Below are positions 23,832 to 31,251 of a DNA stretch of 35,652 bases, piece by piece. The DNA comes from an uncultured Acetatifactor sp. GTDB taxonomy: Bacteria > Bacillota > Clostridia > Lachnospirales > Lachnospiraceae. Numbering within the stretch: position 1 is the first letter of the stretch; the number at the start of each line of letters is the position of its first letter. The notes under the pieces were generated by a model. It was given only the letters and a program-made list of their open reading frames with translations. It was not told the DNA's origin and ran no database searches. The translations under genes were made by a program, and so were the position numbers. The stretch lies in assembly GCA_934394515.1 (NCBI GenBank), contig CAKRRU010000013.1, forward strand, positions 1-35,652. Direction: 5' to 3'.

Positions 23832-24717
23832 CATCCGGCTTCTTTTCAGAAGTCTCCTCTATGTTTTCCTCTTCTAAGCGCTCTTCGGTCTGTTTTTCGA
23901 TCTTCTCTTCCAGTGCTGCCCGGATGGCATCCTGGACGCTGTCGAATTTCTCCAGGAAATTGTCCCACTCTTTGATGGTGAATTCCTGATTGCCGATTTG
24001 GAATTTCGTCTCTGTATCGCCGTTTTGAAGTTTGTCGTAAATCTCCTGCATTTTCTCGCGGATCTGCTCCTTGAGACTTAACTCTTCCTGTTCCGGCTCT
24101 CCAGTGGTTTCAACAGCATCCTTTCCCGATGCTCTTTCCGTCTCTCTTGACTTCGATGATTCTTCGATACCATTTGCACTCTCACTGCTATCTGTGTCTG
24201 CATTATTCTCTACAGAATCACCGTTCTCCATATCATCCAGTTCCTTCTCCATCTCCCGGATCTTCTTATCCCGGGCCAGGGCACGCAGGATCAGGTTCAC
24301 ATCCTCCGGGCTGAACATCCCGATAGCCTTGGACAGGGCATCGATGTTGTTCCGGTTCACCAGCAGACTTCCACCGCCGGACAGCGGAATGTTGATACAG
24401 TTTTTCTCATTCGAAGTATCTCCCAATGTCAGGCGGTTATGATCATAATCACAGACAAATACCACACCTTGATATTCAATAACGCCGTCCTCCGCCATCT
24501 CTCCATACGGCACTTTGTCTTTGCCTTCGATACGACGATTCAGCCGCACGCCACGCGTCACCGGAGCAAATGTCTTGTCTTCTTCCTTTGCAGATTCCTT
24601 CAGGCTCTCCGCAAAACGCGGTTCCGTATCTGCCACACTCTGTAAAGTTCCCTCATTCACCCTCTTCTGTGTCTCATACACAAAAGACCTTCCATAGCCG
24701 ATTCCTGTTACTGCCAT
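23779..24717 (-). CDS. Unassigned acidic protein of a family I believe is Lachnospiraceae-specific
   Basis: I do not recognise a named family. The 312-residue protein has a short N-terminal region, a central domain (about 80-165: EYQGVVFVCDYDHNRLTLGD, CINIPLSGGGSLLVNRNNID, MFSPEDVNLILRAL), a Glu/Ser-rich low-complexity linker (165-215) and a helical C-terminus. There is no signal peptide or membrane helix. Similar GVxFxCDYxxNxLxLGD proteins occur, from memory, in several copies per genome in Lachnospiraceae. The start at 24717 follows GGGAGATT; an in-frame extension upstream is Arg/Cys-rich and unlikely. The 3' end overlaps araC by 53 bp on the opposite strand. Confidence 0.75.
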   Translation of the reverse strand: MAVTGIGYGRSFVYETQKRVNEGTLQSVADTEPRFAESLKESAKEEDKTFAPVTRGVRLNRRIEGKDKVPYGEMAEDGVIEYQGVVFVCDYDHNRLTLGDTSNEKNCINIPLSGGGSLLVNRNNIDALSKAIGMFSPEDVNLILRALARDKKIREMEKELDDMENGDSVENNADTDSSESANGIEESSKSRETERASGKDAVETTGEPEQEELSLKEQIREKMQEIYDKLQNGDTETKFQIGNQEFTIKEWDNFLEKFDSVQDAIRAALEEKIEKQTEERLEEENIEETSEKKPDVSPDFYDIPEEIFRKLF

Positions 24718-24918
24718 AATCTCCCTCTCCGGACAGCGATTCCTGCCCCAGCATAAAACGGATGGTCGCCTTCTCCTAAGGCAGCCATCCGTAGCTTGTT
24801 CTCCATCCATGGTATCTGTATTTTCCTATATAATAGTATCGACACACATGGGGAGAATCTTTATGGTCTTGTAAAAATTACAATTGCAACGCTCGACTGC
24901 ATAGTCAAAAATTTTTGA

Positions 24919-24947
24919 TTGCATGACAGAAAACCGTATGTTATACT
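24919..24947 (+). promoter_or_regulatory. Promoter for agcS
   Basis: TTGCAT (24919-24924) and TATACT (24942-24947) have a 17-bp spacer. Transcription would begin about 24955, giving a leader of about 95 nt that contains an intrinsic terminator. Confidence 0.65.
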
Positions 24948-24985
24948 ATGAGAAACAAATTTAACAAGAATCAGGTAGCAATGTC

Positions 24986-25020
24986 AGCGTGGACATCTTC
25001 GGATGTTCGCGCTTTTTCTT
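24986..25020 (+). terminator. Intrinsic terminator inside the agcS leader
   Basis: AGCGTGGACATC (24986-24997), a UUCG loop, and GATGTTCGCGCT (25002-25013) form a 12-bp stem with two G-U pairs, followed by TTTTTCTTTT. It lies between the promoter and the agcS ribosome binding site, so it must be read through for expression. Confidence 0.8.
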
Positions 25021-25051
25021 TTGCCTGATACGACAAAAGGAGGAGAATGTT

Positions 25052-26530
25052 ATGGTAGAGCTCATTACAAATGTGAACAGTGCCGTCAACGGGTTTGTGT
25101 GGGGCGTTCCCATGCTGGTACTTTTGGTGGGTACCGGTATCCTGATGACCGTTCTGACAAAGTTTTTCCAGTTATCCCATATCGGACACTGGTTCAAAAA
25201 TACGGTCGGCGGTATCTTCAACGACAAACATGTGACGAAGCATACGGAAGCCGGAGATCAGTCCATCTCCCAGTTCCAGTCCCTGTGCACTGCGCTGGCA
25301 GCTACGATCGGTACCGGTAATATCGTAGGTGTGGCAAGTGCTCTGGTGGCCGGCGGCCCCGGCGCGATCTTCTGGATGTGGGTCGTAGCCTTTTTCGGTA
25401 TGATGACAAACTATTCCGAGAATGTACTGGGCATCTACTATCGCCGCAGGAATTCCAAAGGAGAATGGAGCGGCGGTGCCATGTATTATCTGAAGGACGG
25501 TCTCGGCTCCTATAAAGGCTGCAGGCAGATCGGCGCCGTACTGGCAACGCTGTTTTCCGCTTTCTGTCTGTTAGCTTCCTTCGGTATCGGCAACATGAGT
25601 CAGGTGAACTCCATCGCCGCGAATATGACTTCCGCCTTTTCGATTCCGGCGACCGTGACCGGTATTGTACTGGTACTCGTAGGTGCGCTCGTGATCGTCG
25701 GCGGATTAAAAAGGATTGCTTCCGTAACAGAAAAGCTGGTGCCTTTTATGGCAATTGCTTATGTCCTCGGTGCTCTCGTGATCTTTTTTGCCAATATCAA
25801 TCATGTCGGTGCTGTATTTACCGCTATTTTCAAGGGTGCTTTCGGTCTGAAAGCCGTAGGCGGCGGTATCGTGGGTTCCGGAGTGAAGCTGGCGCTGACC
25901 TGGGGCATGAAGCGCGGCGTCTTCTCTAATGAAGCCGGCCTCGGTTCCTCTGTCATGGTGCATTCCAGTTCTAATGTAAAAGAGCCGGTTCGGCAGGGAA
26001 TGTGGGGCATCTTTGAAGTATTTGCAGACACCATGGTCGTGTGTACACTGACCGCTTTCGCCGTGCTGTCCTCCGGGCTGATCGATCTGGATACCGGTGC
26101 CGTGCTCGTCGACGCTTCCGGTTCTGCTCTGGTAGGGCAGGCATTTGCAACGGTATTCGGCACCTTCGGTCCCGCTTTTATTGCGATTGCGATCCTGCTG
26201 TTTGCATTTTCTACGGTTCTTGGCTGGAGTCATTACGGTTCCAAAGCCTGGGAATATTTATTCGGCACCAAATCAACCATCATCTACAAAGTAGCTTTCG
26301 TACTGATGATTTTCATCGGCTGCACCATGAATCTGGGCCTTGCCTGGGATCTGTCGGATACCTTCAATGGACTGATGGCAATTCCCAACCTGATCGGTGT
26401 CATTGCATTGTCGCCCGTAGTGGTCAAGATTACCAGAAACTATGTGGCTCGTATTATTAAGAAGGAAAATGTAAAACCGATACTGTCTGTGTTCCCTGAG
26501 ATACAGGAAGAGCAGGAAAAGGCTGTGTAG
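25052..26530 (+). CDS. Sodium:alanine (AgcS) symporter
   Basis: A 492-residue, about eleven-helix Na+-coupled amino-acid carrier, expected to import alanine or glycine. Family motifs include FQSLCTALAATIGTGNIVGVASALVAGGPGAIFWMW, the GAMYYLKDGL region, MKRGVFSNEAGLGSSVMVHSSSNVKEPVRQGMWGIFEVFADT and FAFSTVLGWSHYGSKAWEYLFG, all typical of AgcS proteins. AAGGAGGAGAATGTT precedes the ATG at 25052. Preceded by a leader terminator and followed by a bidirectional terminator, it is a single-gene unit. Confidence 0.95.
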   Translation: MVELITNVNSAVNGFVWGVPMLVLLVGTGILMTVLTKFFQLSHIGHWFKNTVGGIFNDKHVTKHTEAGDQSISQFQSLCTALAATIGTGNIVGVASALVAGGPGAIFWMWVVAFFGMMTNYSENVLGIYYRRRNSKGEWSGGAMYYLKDGLGSYKGCRQIGAVLATLFSAFCLLASFGIGNMSQVNSIAANMTSAFSIPATVTGIVLVLVGALVIVGGLKRIASVTEKLVPFMAIAYVLGALVIFFANINHVGAVFTAIFKGAFGLKAVGGGIVGSGVKLALTWGMKRGVFSNEAGLGSSVMVHSSSNVKEPVRQGMWGIFEVFADTMVVCTLTAFAVLSSGLIDLDTGAVLVDASGSALVGQAFATVFGTFGPAFIAIAILLFAFSTVLGWSHYGSKAWEYLFGTKSTIIYKVAFVLMIFIGCTMNLGLAWDLSDTFNGLMAIPNLIGVIALSPVVVKITRNYVARIIKKENVKPILSVFPEIQEEQEKAV

Positions 26531-26535
26531 ACAGT

Positions 26536-26581
26536 AAAATACCGCTTGCACACTCTAAAGTCATGCACAAGCGGTATTTTT
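26536..26581. terminator. Bidirectional terminator between agcS and the ABC operon
   Basis: AAAATACCGCTTG (26536-26548) pairs with CAAGCGGTATTTT (26568-26580), with T-rich ends on both strands. It serves agcS on the plus strand and the ABC operon on the minus strand. Confidence 0.9.
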
Positions 26582-26605
26582 GCTTTGAAATTTATAGGTG
26601 AATTT

Positions 26606-28342
26606 CTACAGCTTCCACCCTACGGCTTCCATCTGGGTTGCCTTCATGTGGCTGTAAATGCCGTTCGCGGCTTCGAGTTCTGTGGGTGTTCCCTGCTCTG
26701 CCACCACACCGTCTTTCAATACGACGATCTTGTCCGCATCCGCCACGGTACGCATGCGGTGTGCAATGATCATGACCGTCTTGTTGCGGATCAGTTTAGA
26801 CAAGGATTCCTGAATCAGCGTCTCGTTATCCACATCCAGGGAAGCCGTCGCTTCATCCAACAGGATAATGGGCGCATCCTTCAGGAATGCTCTGGCTATG
26901 GAGATGCGCTGTCTCTCACCGCCGGACAGTTCCGAGCCGTTCTCGCCGATCATAGTCTGCCAGCCGTTTGGCAGTTTTTCCGCGAACTCATCACAATGCG
27001 CCAGCTTTGCAGCTGCCAGTACTTCTTCGTCCGTGGCATTCTGCTTACCGATACGGATATTTTCCATGATTGTATTGTTGAACAGCGTCACGTCCTGAAA
27101 TACGATGGCATACAGGGACATCAACGTCTCCGGATCAATCGTGGAGATATCCATACCGCCTACCGTGATCTTACCCTTTTCAATATCCCAGAACCGGGAA
27201 GCCAGTCTCGATACAGTGGTCTTGCCACCGCCGGAAGGTCCGATCAGGGCAGTCACTTCTCCCTGTTTTGCCGTAAAAGTCACATCTTTCAGAACCATAT
27301 CCTGACTGTCATAAGAGAATCCCACATGAGAAAATTCGATATCATAGCCTGCCGGATCCATGGTATCCGCACTGGTCTGAATCTTCGCAGACAGAATCTC
27401 GTCCAGTCGCTCGCTCTGCACACCGGTACTGATAATGGCTGCAAGATTCTGCAGCGCCACCTGCAGAGGATCATACATTCTGGACACCAACAGTAAAAAT
27501 ACGAAAAACGTCAATACATCGATCTCACCTTTGACCAACAGGATGCCTCCGGTCAATGCCACGGTTGCGATTCCCAACTTTAAGATCATCTGTGCACCGC
27601 CGACAAACACAGCGGTTCCAAGCTCCGTCGTCAGCGCATGCTTCTCCACCGCACGGATCTTGCCCTCCAGACCTTCCATATATTCTGCCTGTGCATTGTT
27701 GGCTCTGAGGTCTCTCACCGTCTCCAGACATTCCTGAATGCCGTCCGCGCAGTCCATTTTTAACTTCATCTGTTTTTTGCTCAGGCTCTTCTGCACTTTT
27801 CTCGAACAGCCTACAATGAGAAAAGATACCGGAAGCACCCACAGCGCTGCGATTGCCATTTTCCAGTTCAGAAAAAAGGTACCAATGGCAATCAATGTCG
27901 TGGAAATAATGGAACCTACCAGCTCCGGTACATAATGGGAAGAGGCTGTCTCCATGGTGGCACAGTCCGACATAATGGCGCTGGTCAGATCAGACAGGTC
28001 CTTTTTCCCGAAAAAGGACAACGGAATCTTGCGCAGCTGTTCCGCCAGGGCGATTCTCCGCACACCGCTCTCCACATAAGTTGCCAGGAATGTGGCACGA
28101 TACTGGATCAATGTAGTAATGGCGATCAATGCCAGACACAAGAGACACCCGATCAGGTAGAATACACCCCTGCCTGCCATCGTCCCCTGCAGATAGTCTC
28201 TCACCAGAAAATATAACATCCACACCGGGAACATCAATACCAGATCTGAAATCGTAACGGATACGAATGCTTTCATCATATCTTGTGCACCTTTTTCCGA
28301 AAGTGCGTATCTATGTTGCAATTTTTCCTGTAAAATACTCAT
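26606..28342 (-). CDS. ABC exporter half-transporter (permease-ATPase), second of a pair
   Basis: A 578-residue type I ABC exporter subunit with six N-terminal membrane helices and a C-terminal nucleotide-binding domain: Walker A GPSGGGKTT, signature LSGGERQRIS, Walker B IILLDEATASLD and the switch His in IAHRM. It presumably forms a heterodimer with the next gene upstream. Start: the ATG at 28354 has its GGA directly abutting, while the ATG at 28342 has GGAG 6 nt upstream and overlaps a small frame by ATGA, so 28342 is preferred. The exported or imported substrate is unknown (drug, peptide or siderophore-like). Confidence 0.9.
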   Translation of the reverse strand: MSILQEKLQHRYALSEKGAQDMMKAFVSVTISDLVLMFPVWMLYFLVRDYLQGTMAGRGVFYLIGCLLCLALIAITTLIQYRATFLATYVESGVRRIALAEQLRKIPLSFFGKKDLSDLTSAIMSDCATMETASSHYVPELVGSIISTTLIAIGTFFLNWKMAIAALWVLPVSFLIVGCSRKVQKSLSKKQMKLKMDCADGIQECLETVRDLRANNAQAEYMEGLEGKIRAVEKHALTTELGTAVFVGGAQMILKLGIATVALTGGILLVKGEIDVLTFFVFLLLVSRMYDPLQVALQNLAAIISTGVQSERLDEILSAKIQTSADTMDPAGYDIEFSHVGFSYDSQDMVLKDVTFTAKQGEVTALIGPSGGGKTTVSRLASRFWDIEKGKITVGGMDISTIDPETLMSLYAIVFQDVTLFNNTIMENIRIGKQNATDEEVLAAAKLAHCDEFAEKLPNGWQTMIGENGSELSGGERQRISIARAFLKDAPIILLDEATASLDVDNETLIQESLSKLIRNKTVMIIAHRMRTVADADKIVVLKDGVVAEQGTPTELEAANGIYSHMKATQMEAVGWKL

Positions 28343-28491
28343 TCTAATCTCCATTCCGCAGGCACCACAATATAGCCAAAGCCATATTTATATGGCTTGT
28401 GAAAAAATTTACTATCAAGCATATTTTTCACACTTCTCCCGCCTCGTATTAAATACACATTGCAAACTCTGCTTCGTAAAAACCTCTGCAT
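28339..28491 (-). CDS. Possible 50-residue small ORF translationally coupled to the ABC gene
   Basis: The 213-bp gap between the two ABC genes contains a 50-codon frame from ATG 28491. It is rich in Arg at the start and aromatic residues later (…KPYKYGFGYIVVPAEWRLE), and its TGA overlaps the ABC start as ATGA. A weak AGAAGAAAAGAG lies upstream. A second protein-like short frame (TTG 28534 or 28525 to TGA 28415) runs in another register. A 20-bp palindrome (28379-28398) lies inside. It may be a real small protein, a coupling leader, or a decayed gene; I assign no function. Confidence 0.3.
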   Translation of the reverse strand: MQRFLRSRVCNVYLIRGGRSVKNMLDSKFFHKPYKYGFGYIVVPAEWRLE

Positions 28492-28555
28492 AACTCTTTT
28501 CTTCTGATTGTTCTACGTTATTCAAAGCCTGCAAAACTTTAAACTATCAGCCCCC

Positions 28556-30322
28556 TTAAGCGCCGACCTTCCAGCTCACGGACTTGTTGTATTCTTCCCA
28601 CATATGGGCATACAGTCCGTTCTGTGCAAGTAGTTCTTCATGTGTTCCCTGTTCTGCGATCTCGCCGTTTTTCAGTACGCAGATCCGGTCTGCATCCACT
28701 ACGGAAGACAATCTGTGTGCGATCATGATCACGGTCTTGCCCTTGGAAAGTCCGGTGAATGCTTTCTGCACTTTGGCTTCATTATCGAGATCGGCAAAAG
28801 CGGTTGCCTCGTCAAGGATCAGGATCGGTGCGTTTTTCAGCATTGCTCTGGCAATGGACAGGCGCTGTGCCTCACCTCCGGATACATAAGTACCCTGACT
28901 TCCGATGACGGTATCCACACCATCCGGCAGTTTTGCAATGATATCCTCACACTGGGCATTTTTCAGAGCCTCCATGACTTCTTCTCTGGTGGCATCTTTT
29001 TTCCCCATGCGGACGTTATCATAGATCGACATTTTCAACAGTTTGCTGTCCTGGAACACGAAAGATACCATATCCATCAGCTGTGCGGAAGGAATATCCT
29101 TTACATCCACGCCGCCGATGCTGATCTTCCCTTCGGTGACATCATAGAAACGGGCGATCAGACTGGCTAGCGTCGTCTTACCGCCGCCGGAAGGCCCTAC
29201 GAAAGCGACATGCTCTCCTTCTTTGATATCCAGATTGATCTGATGCAGGGCATCGCGCTCGGCATTTTCATAACGGAAGGATACGTTCTGCAACGCAACG
29301 GAATATTCCGGAATCTCCTGCTTCGTCGTTGCCTCCGGCAGAGGTTTTCTGTTTAAGATGCCTTCCGTTCTCTTCAGAGCATCCTCCACGATCATCTGAT
29401 TCTCGCCGCCGTACATGATCTTACCGAGGGTCACAGTCAGCACGGGGGTAATGATGATGTAAAACAGCAGATTGATCAGTACTTCCGGATCGCCGCTTGC
29501 TCCGCCGAACCAATAGGCCGCACCGATAAGTATGGCAAAGATGGCATTGATCAATGTGGTGAAACCGACCATGGGCCACATCAGATCTTTCGTATATGCG
29601 ATGGTCCATTTTTCATATTTCTTAATCGAAGTCTGGAAACGCTTGAAGGAAAAGACCGACTGTCCGAAGGTCTTGACCACCGGGATACCGCGAACGTACT
29701 CCACCGCCTCGCTGGACATTTCTTCCAGCGCATTCTGGTACTCTTCCATCTTGTCTTTCATACGCTGACCGGTCATGGCCCCCATGATGAGAAATGCAAA
29801 TACTACAGGCACCAGACTTAATAAGCCCAGTTTCCAGTCAAATACTACCAGCAAAAGCAACAGTCCCACAGGCGTTGCCACTGCTCCTGCTTTATCCGGC
29901 AGTTGATGTGCCAGGTAGGTCTCCGTGGCCGCAGTGGATTCGTTGACGATCTTGCGGATCTTGCCGCTGCCTTCACTGTCCATGAAACCCATCGGAAGCG
30001 TCAGAATGTGCCGCATCAGGGTGCTTCGCATATTGGCCTGTACATGGAATGCGGCAATATGGGAACACAGCAGTCCGCAGATATAGATGAACATGGATAA
30101 CAGTGCAAATCCCACCGCCTGCCAGCCCAAGCCGGACAGATTCTGCGCTTTGCTGTAATCCGGTGCCGCCAGTACGACTTCCTGCATGATCCGCCAGATA
30201 TCATAAAACGGCAGTAATGCGATCAGGGCACTGACCGCAGACAGAATCCATGACGCGATGGTCAGGTACTTGTAGTTGCCCGCATAAGCGAACAGCTTCT
30301 GCATAGAGCTTTCTTTTTTCAT
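28556..30322 (-). CDS. ABC exporter half-transporter (permease-ATPase), first of a pair
   Basis: A 588-residue type I ABC exporter subunit. Six hydrophobic helices lie in residues about 20-310, with ATPase motifs GPSGGGKTT (Walker A), VSGGEAQRLS (signature, slightly off the LSGGQ consensus), ILILDEATAFADLD (Walker B and D-loop) and IAHRL (switch). GAGGGAAAGATCAC precedes the ATG. It lies downstream of tetR on the same strand with a separate promoter region, and upstream of its partner. The pair with a TetR regulator resembles inducible multidrug or metabolite exporters; some such pairs handle siderophores. Confidence 0.92.
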   Translation of the reverse strand: MKKESSMQKLFAYAGNYKYLTIASWILSAVSALIALLPFYDIWRIMQEVVLAAPDYSKAQNLSGLGWQAVGFALLSMFIYICGLLCSHIAAFHVQANMRSTLMRHILTLPMGFMDSEGSGKIRKIVNESTAATETYLAHQLPDKAGAVATPVGLLLLLVVFDWKLGLLSLVPVVFAFLIMGAMTGQRMKDKMEEYQNALEEMSSEAVEYVRGIPVVKTFGQSVFSFKRFQTSIKKYEKWTIAYTKDLMWPMVGFTTLINAIFAILIGAAYWFGGASGDPEVLINLLFYIIITPVLTVTLGKIMYGGENQMIVEDALKRTEGILNRKPLPEATTKQEIPEYSVALQNVSFRYENAERDALHQINLDIKEGEHVAFVGPSGGGKTTLASLIARFYDVTEGKISIGGVDVKDIPSAQLMDMVSFVFQDSKLLKMSIYDNVRMGKKDATREEVMEALKNAQCEDIIAKLPDGVDTVIGSQGTYVSGGEAQRLSIARAMLKNAPILILDEATAFADLDNEAKVQKAFTGLSKGKTVIMIAHRLSSVVDADRICVLKNGEIAEQGTHEELLAQNGLYAHMWEEYNKSVSWKVGA

Positions 30323-30539
30323 GTGATCTTTCCCTCTTTCCCTTTGATTTAATGTGATTCCTTAATTTCTAAAATTTCTTTTCATTTCGTCCGGATTTTC
30401 ATCGTTCTCTTTTCCGGATATTTTTGTGCTCTATTGTTTTTTATATATAACACTGCTTATTGAGAATTAGTTTTAGCTAACCGTTGGTTTTTAAGATAGA
30501 CTGCTACCGTAATCTTCCATAGCAGTCTTATCTTATGAT
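30323..30539 (-). promoter_or_regulatory. ABC operon control region with a tetR-operator-like half site
   Basis: TATATAACACTG at 30444-30455 is identical to 12 central bases of the 38-bp palindrome over the tetR promoter, followed by a similar CTTAT. TTAGTTTTAGCTAACC at 30467-30482 forms a further interrupted dyad loosely like a DtxR box. Arms 30492-30506 and 30520-30535 form a stable 15-bp stem right after the tetR stop, but without a U-run. Confidence 0.6.
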
Positions 30540-31157
30540 TCACCCCAGCTTGATGATGGCTCCCCATCCGCCGTAGTGATACTTCTCCAGCATATGCAGA
30601 TATTTTCTGGCGGTATCCCTGTCCATGCGATGTCTGACGACTTCAAACATGCTGTCAAACATGGCTCTTGCCATGATATGTATGAACTCCTCAGTGATCA
30701 TGCTGCCTTCCTGTAGGAATTTCGTAGCTTCCATATATTTGTAAGTATACTCCGTCTCAATGTCCACCAGATGCTCCACGAAATCCTGATACTTGGTACC
30801 GTAAGAGGCATCCAGCAGTAACCGGAAATCATCAAATCGATCATAGACATAATCCAGCATTTCATCCATACCGTCCATCACGTAGGTCTCCATCACCTTC
30901 GGCTGTTCTTCTGCCTCCCTGGCATGAAACGCCTCCTGGGTCTTAAAAAAGATCTGCGTCAGCCCTTCCGCCGCCGGTTCCACGATGGCGCAAAACAACC
31001 CTTCCTTGTCCCCGAACCGGGAATAGATGGATCCGGTGGTAGTGTCTGCCTTGGCTGCGATCGTACGAAGCGACGCTTCGGAATACCCTTTCTCCAGGAA
31101 TTCTTCTCTGGCACAGGCTAGAATTCTCTCTGAAACTCCTTCGATTGGTTTTGTCAC
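30540..31157 (-). CDS. TetR-family repressor of the ABC exporter pair
   Basis: A 205-residue one-component repressor. The N-terminal HTH is SERILACAREEFLEKGYSEASLRTIAAKADTTTGSIYSRFGDKEGLF; the remainder is a helical ligand-binding domain with many Met and aromatic residues, suited to a hydrophobic effector. The start is GTG at 31157 because GGAGG lies 5 nt upstream; the upstream in-frame ATG at 31181 lies inside the operator palindrome and is preceded by no binding site. A consensus promoter overlapped by a 38-bp palindrome indicates autorepression, and part of that palindrome recurs upstream of the ABC genes, so those are likely targets. Confidence 0.92.
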   Translation of the reverse strand: MTKPIEGVSERILACAREEFLEKGYSEASLRTIAAKADTTTGSIYSRFGDKEGLFCAIVEPAAEGLTQIFFKTQEAFHAREAEEQPKVMETYVMDGMDEMLDYVYDRFDDFRLLLDASYGTKYQDFVEHLVDIETEYTYKYMEATKFLQEGSMITEEFIHIMARAMFDSMFEVVRHRMDRDTARKYLHMLEKYHYGGWGAIIKLG

Positions 31158-31173
31158 TTTTTCCTCCAAAAAA

Positions 31174-31235
31174 ATATTCATAACAGTGTTATATAACACT
31201 GTTATGAATATAAACACATTTCATTTTTTTGTCAA
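31174..31235 (-). promoter_or_regulatory. tetR promoter with 38-bp perfect palindromic operator
   Basis: On the minus strand TTGACA (31235-31230) and TATATT (31212-31207) have a 17-bp spacer. A perfect palindrome of 38 bp spans 31174-31211, centred between 31192 and 31193, with the core CAGTGTTATATAACACTG. It covers the -10 box and the transcription start. Confidence 0.9.
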
Positions 31236-31251
31236 GAGGCAAAATCCTTTC

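Larger units (their letters stand above)
24718..25051. other. 334-bp divergent region before agcS
   Basis: It contains the agcS promoter and leader terminator (listed separately) and, on the minus strand, a possible sigma-D-like promoter for the acidic protein: TAAA (24863-24860) followed 16 bp later by GTCGATAC (24843-24836). No gene is seen. Confidence 0.5.

Noticed and set aside
26546..27496. 316-codon open frame on the plus strand
   Set aside because: Antisense to the ABC ATPase domain, with no recognisable domains; a shadow frame.
31157..31217. Longer TetR starting at ATG 31181 or the open frame start at 31217
   Set aside because: Those codons lie inside the operator palindrome and promoter -10 region; the GTG at 31157 has a GGAGG at proper spacing.
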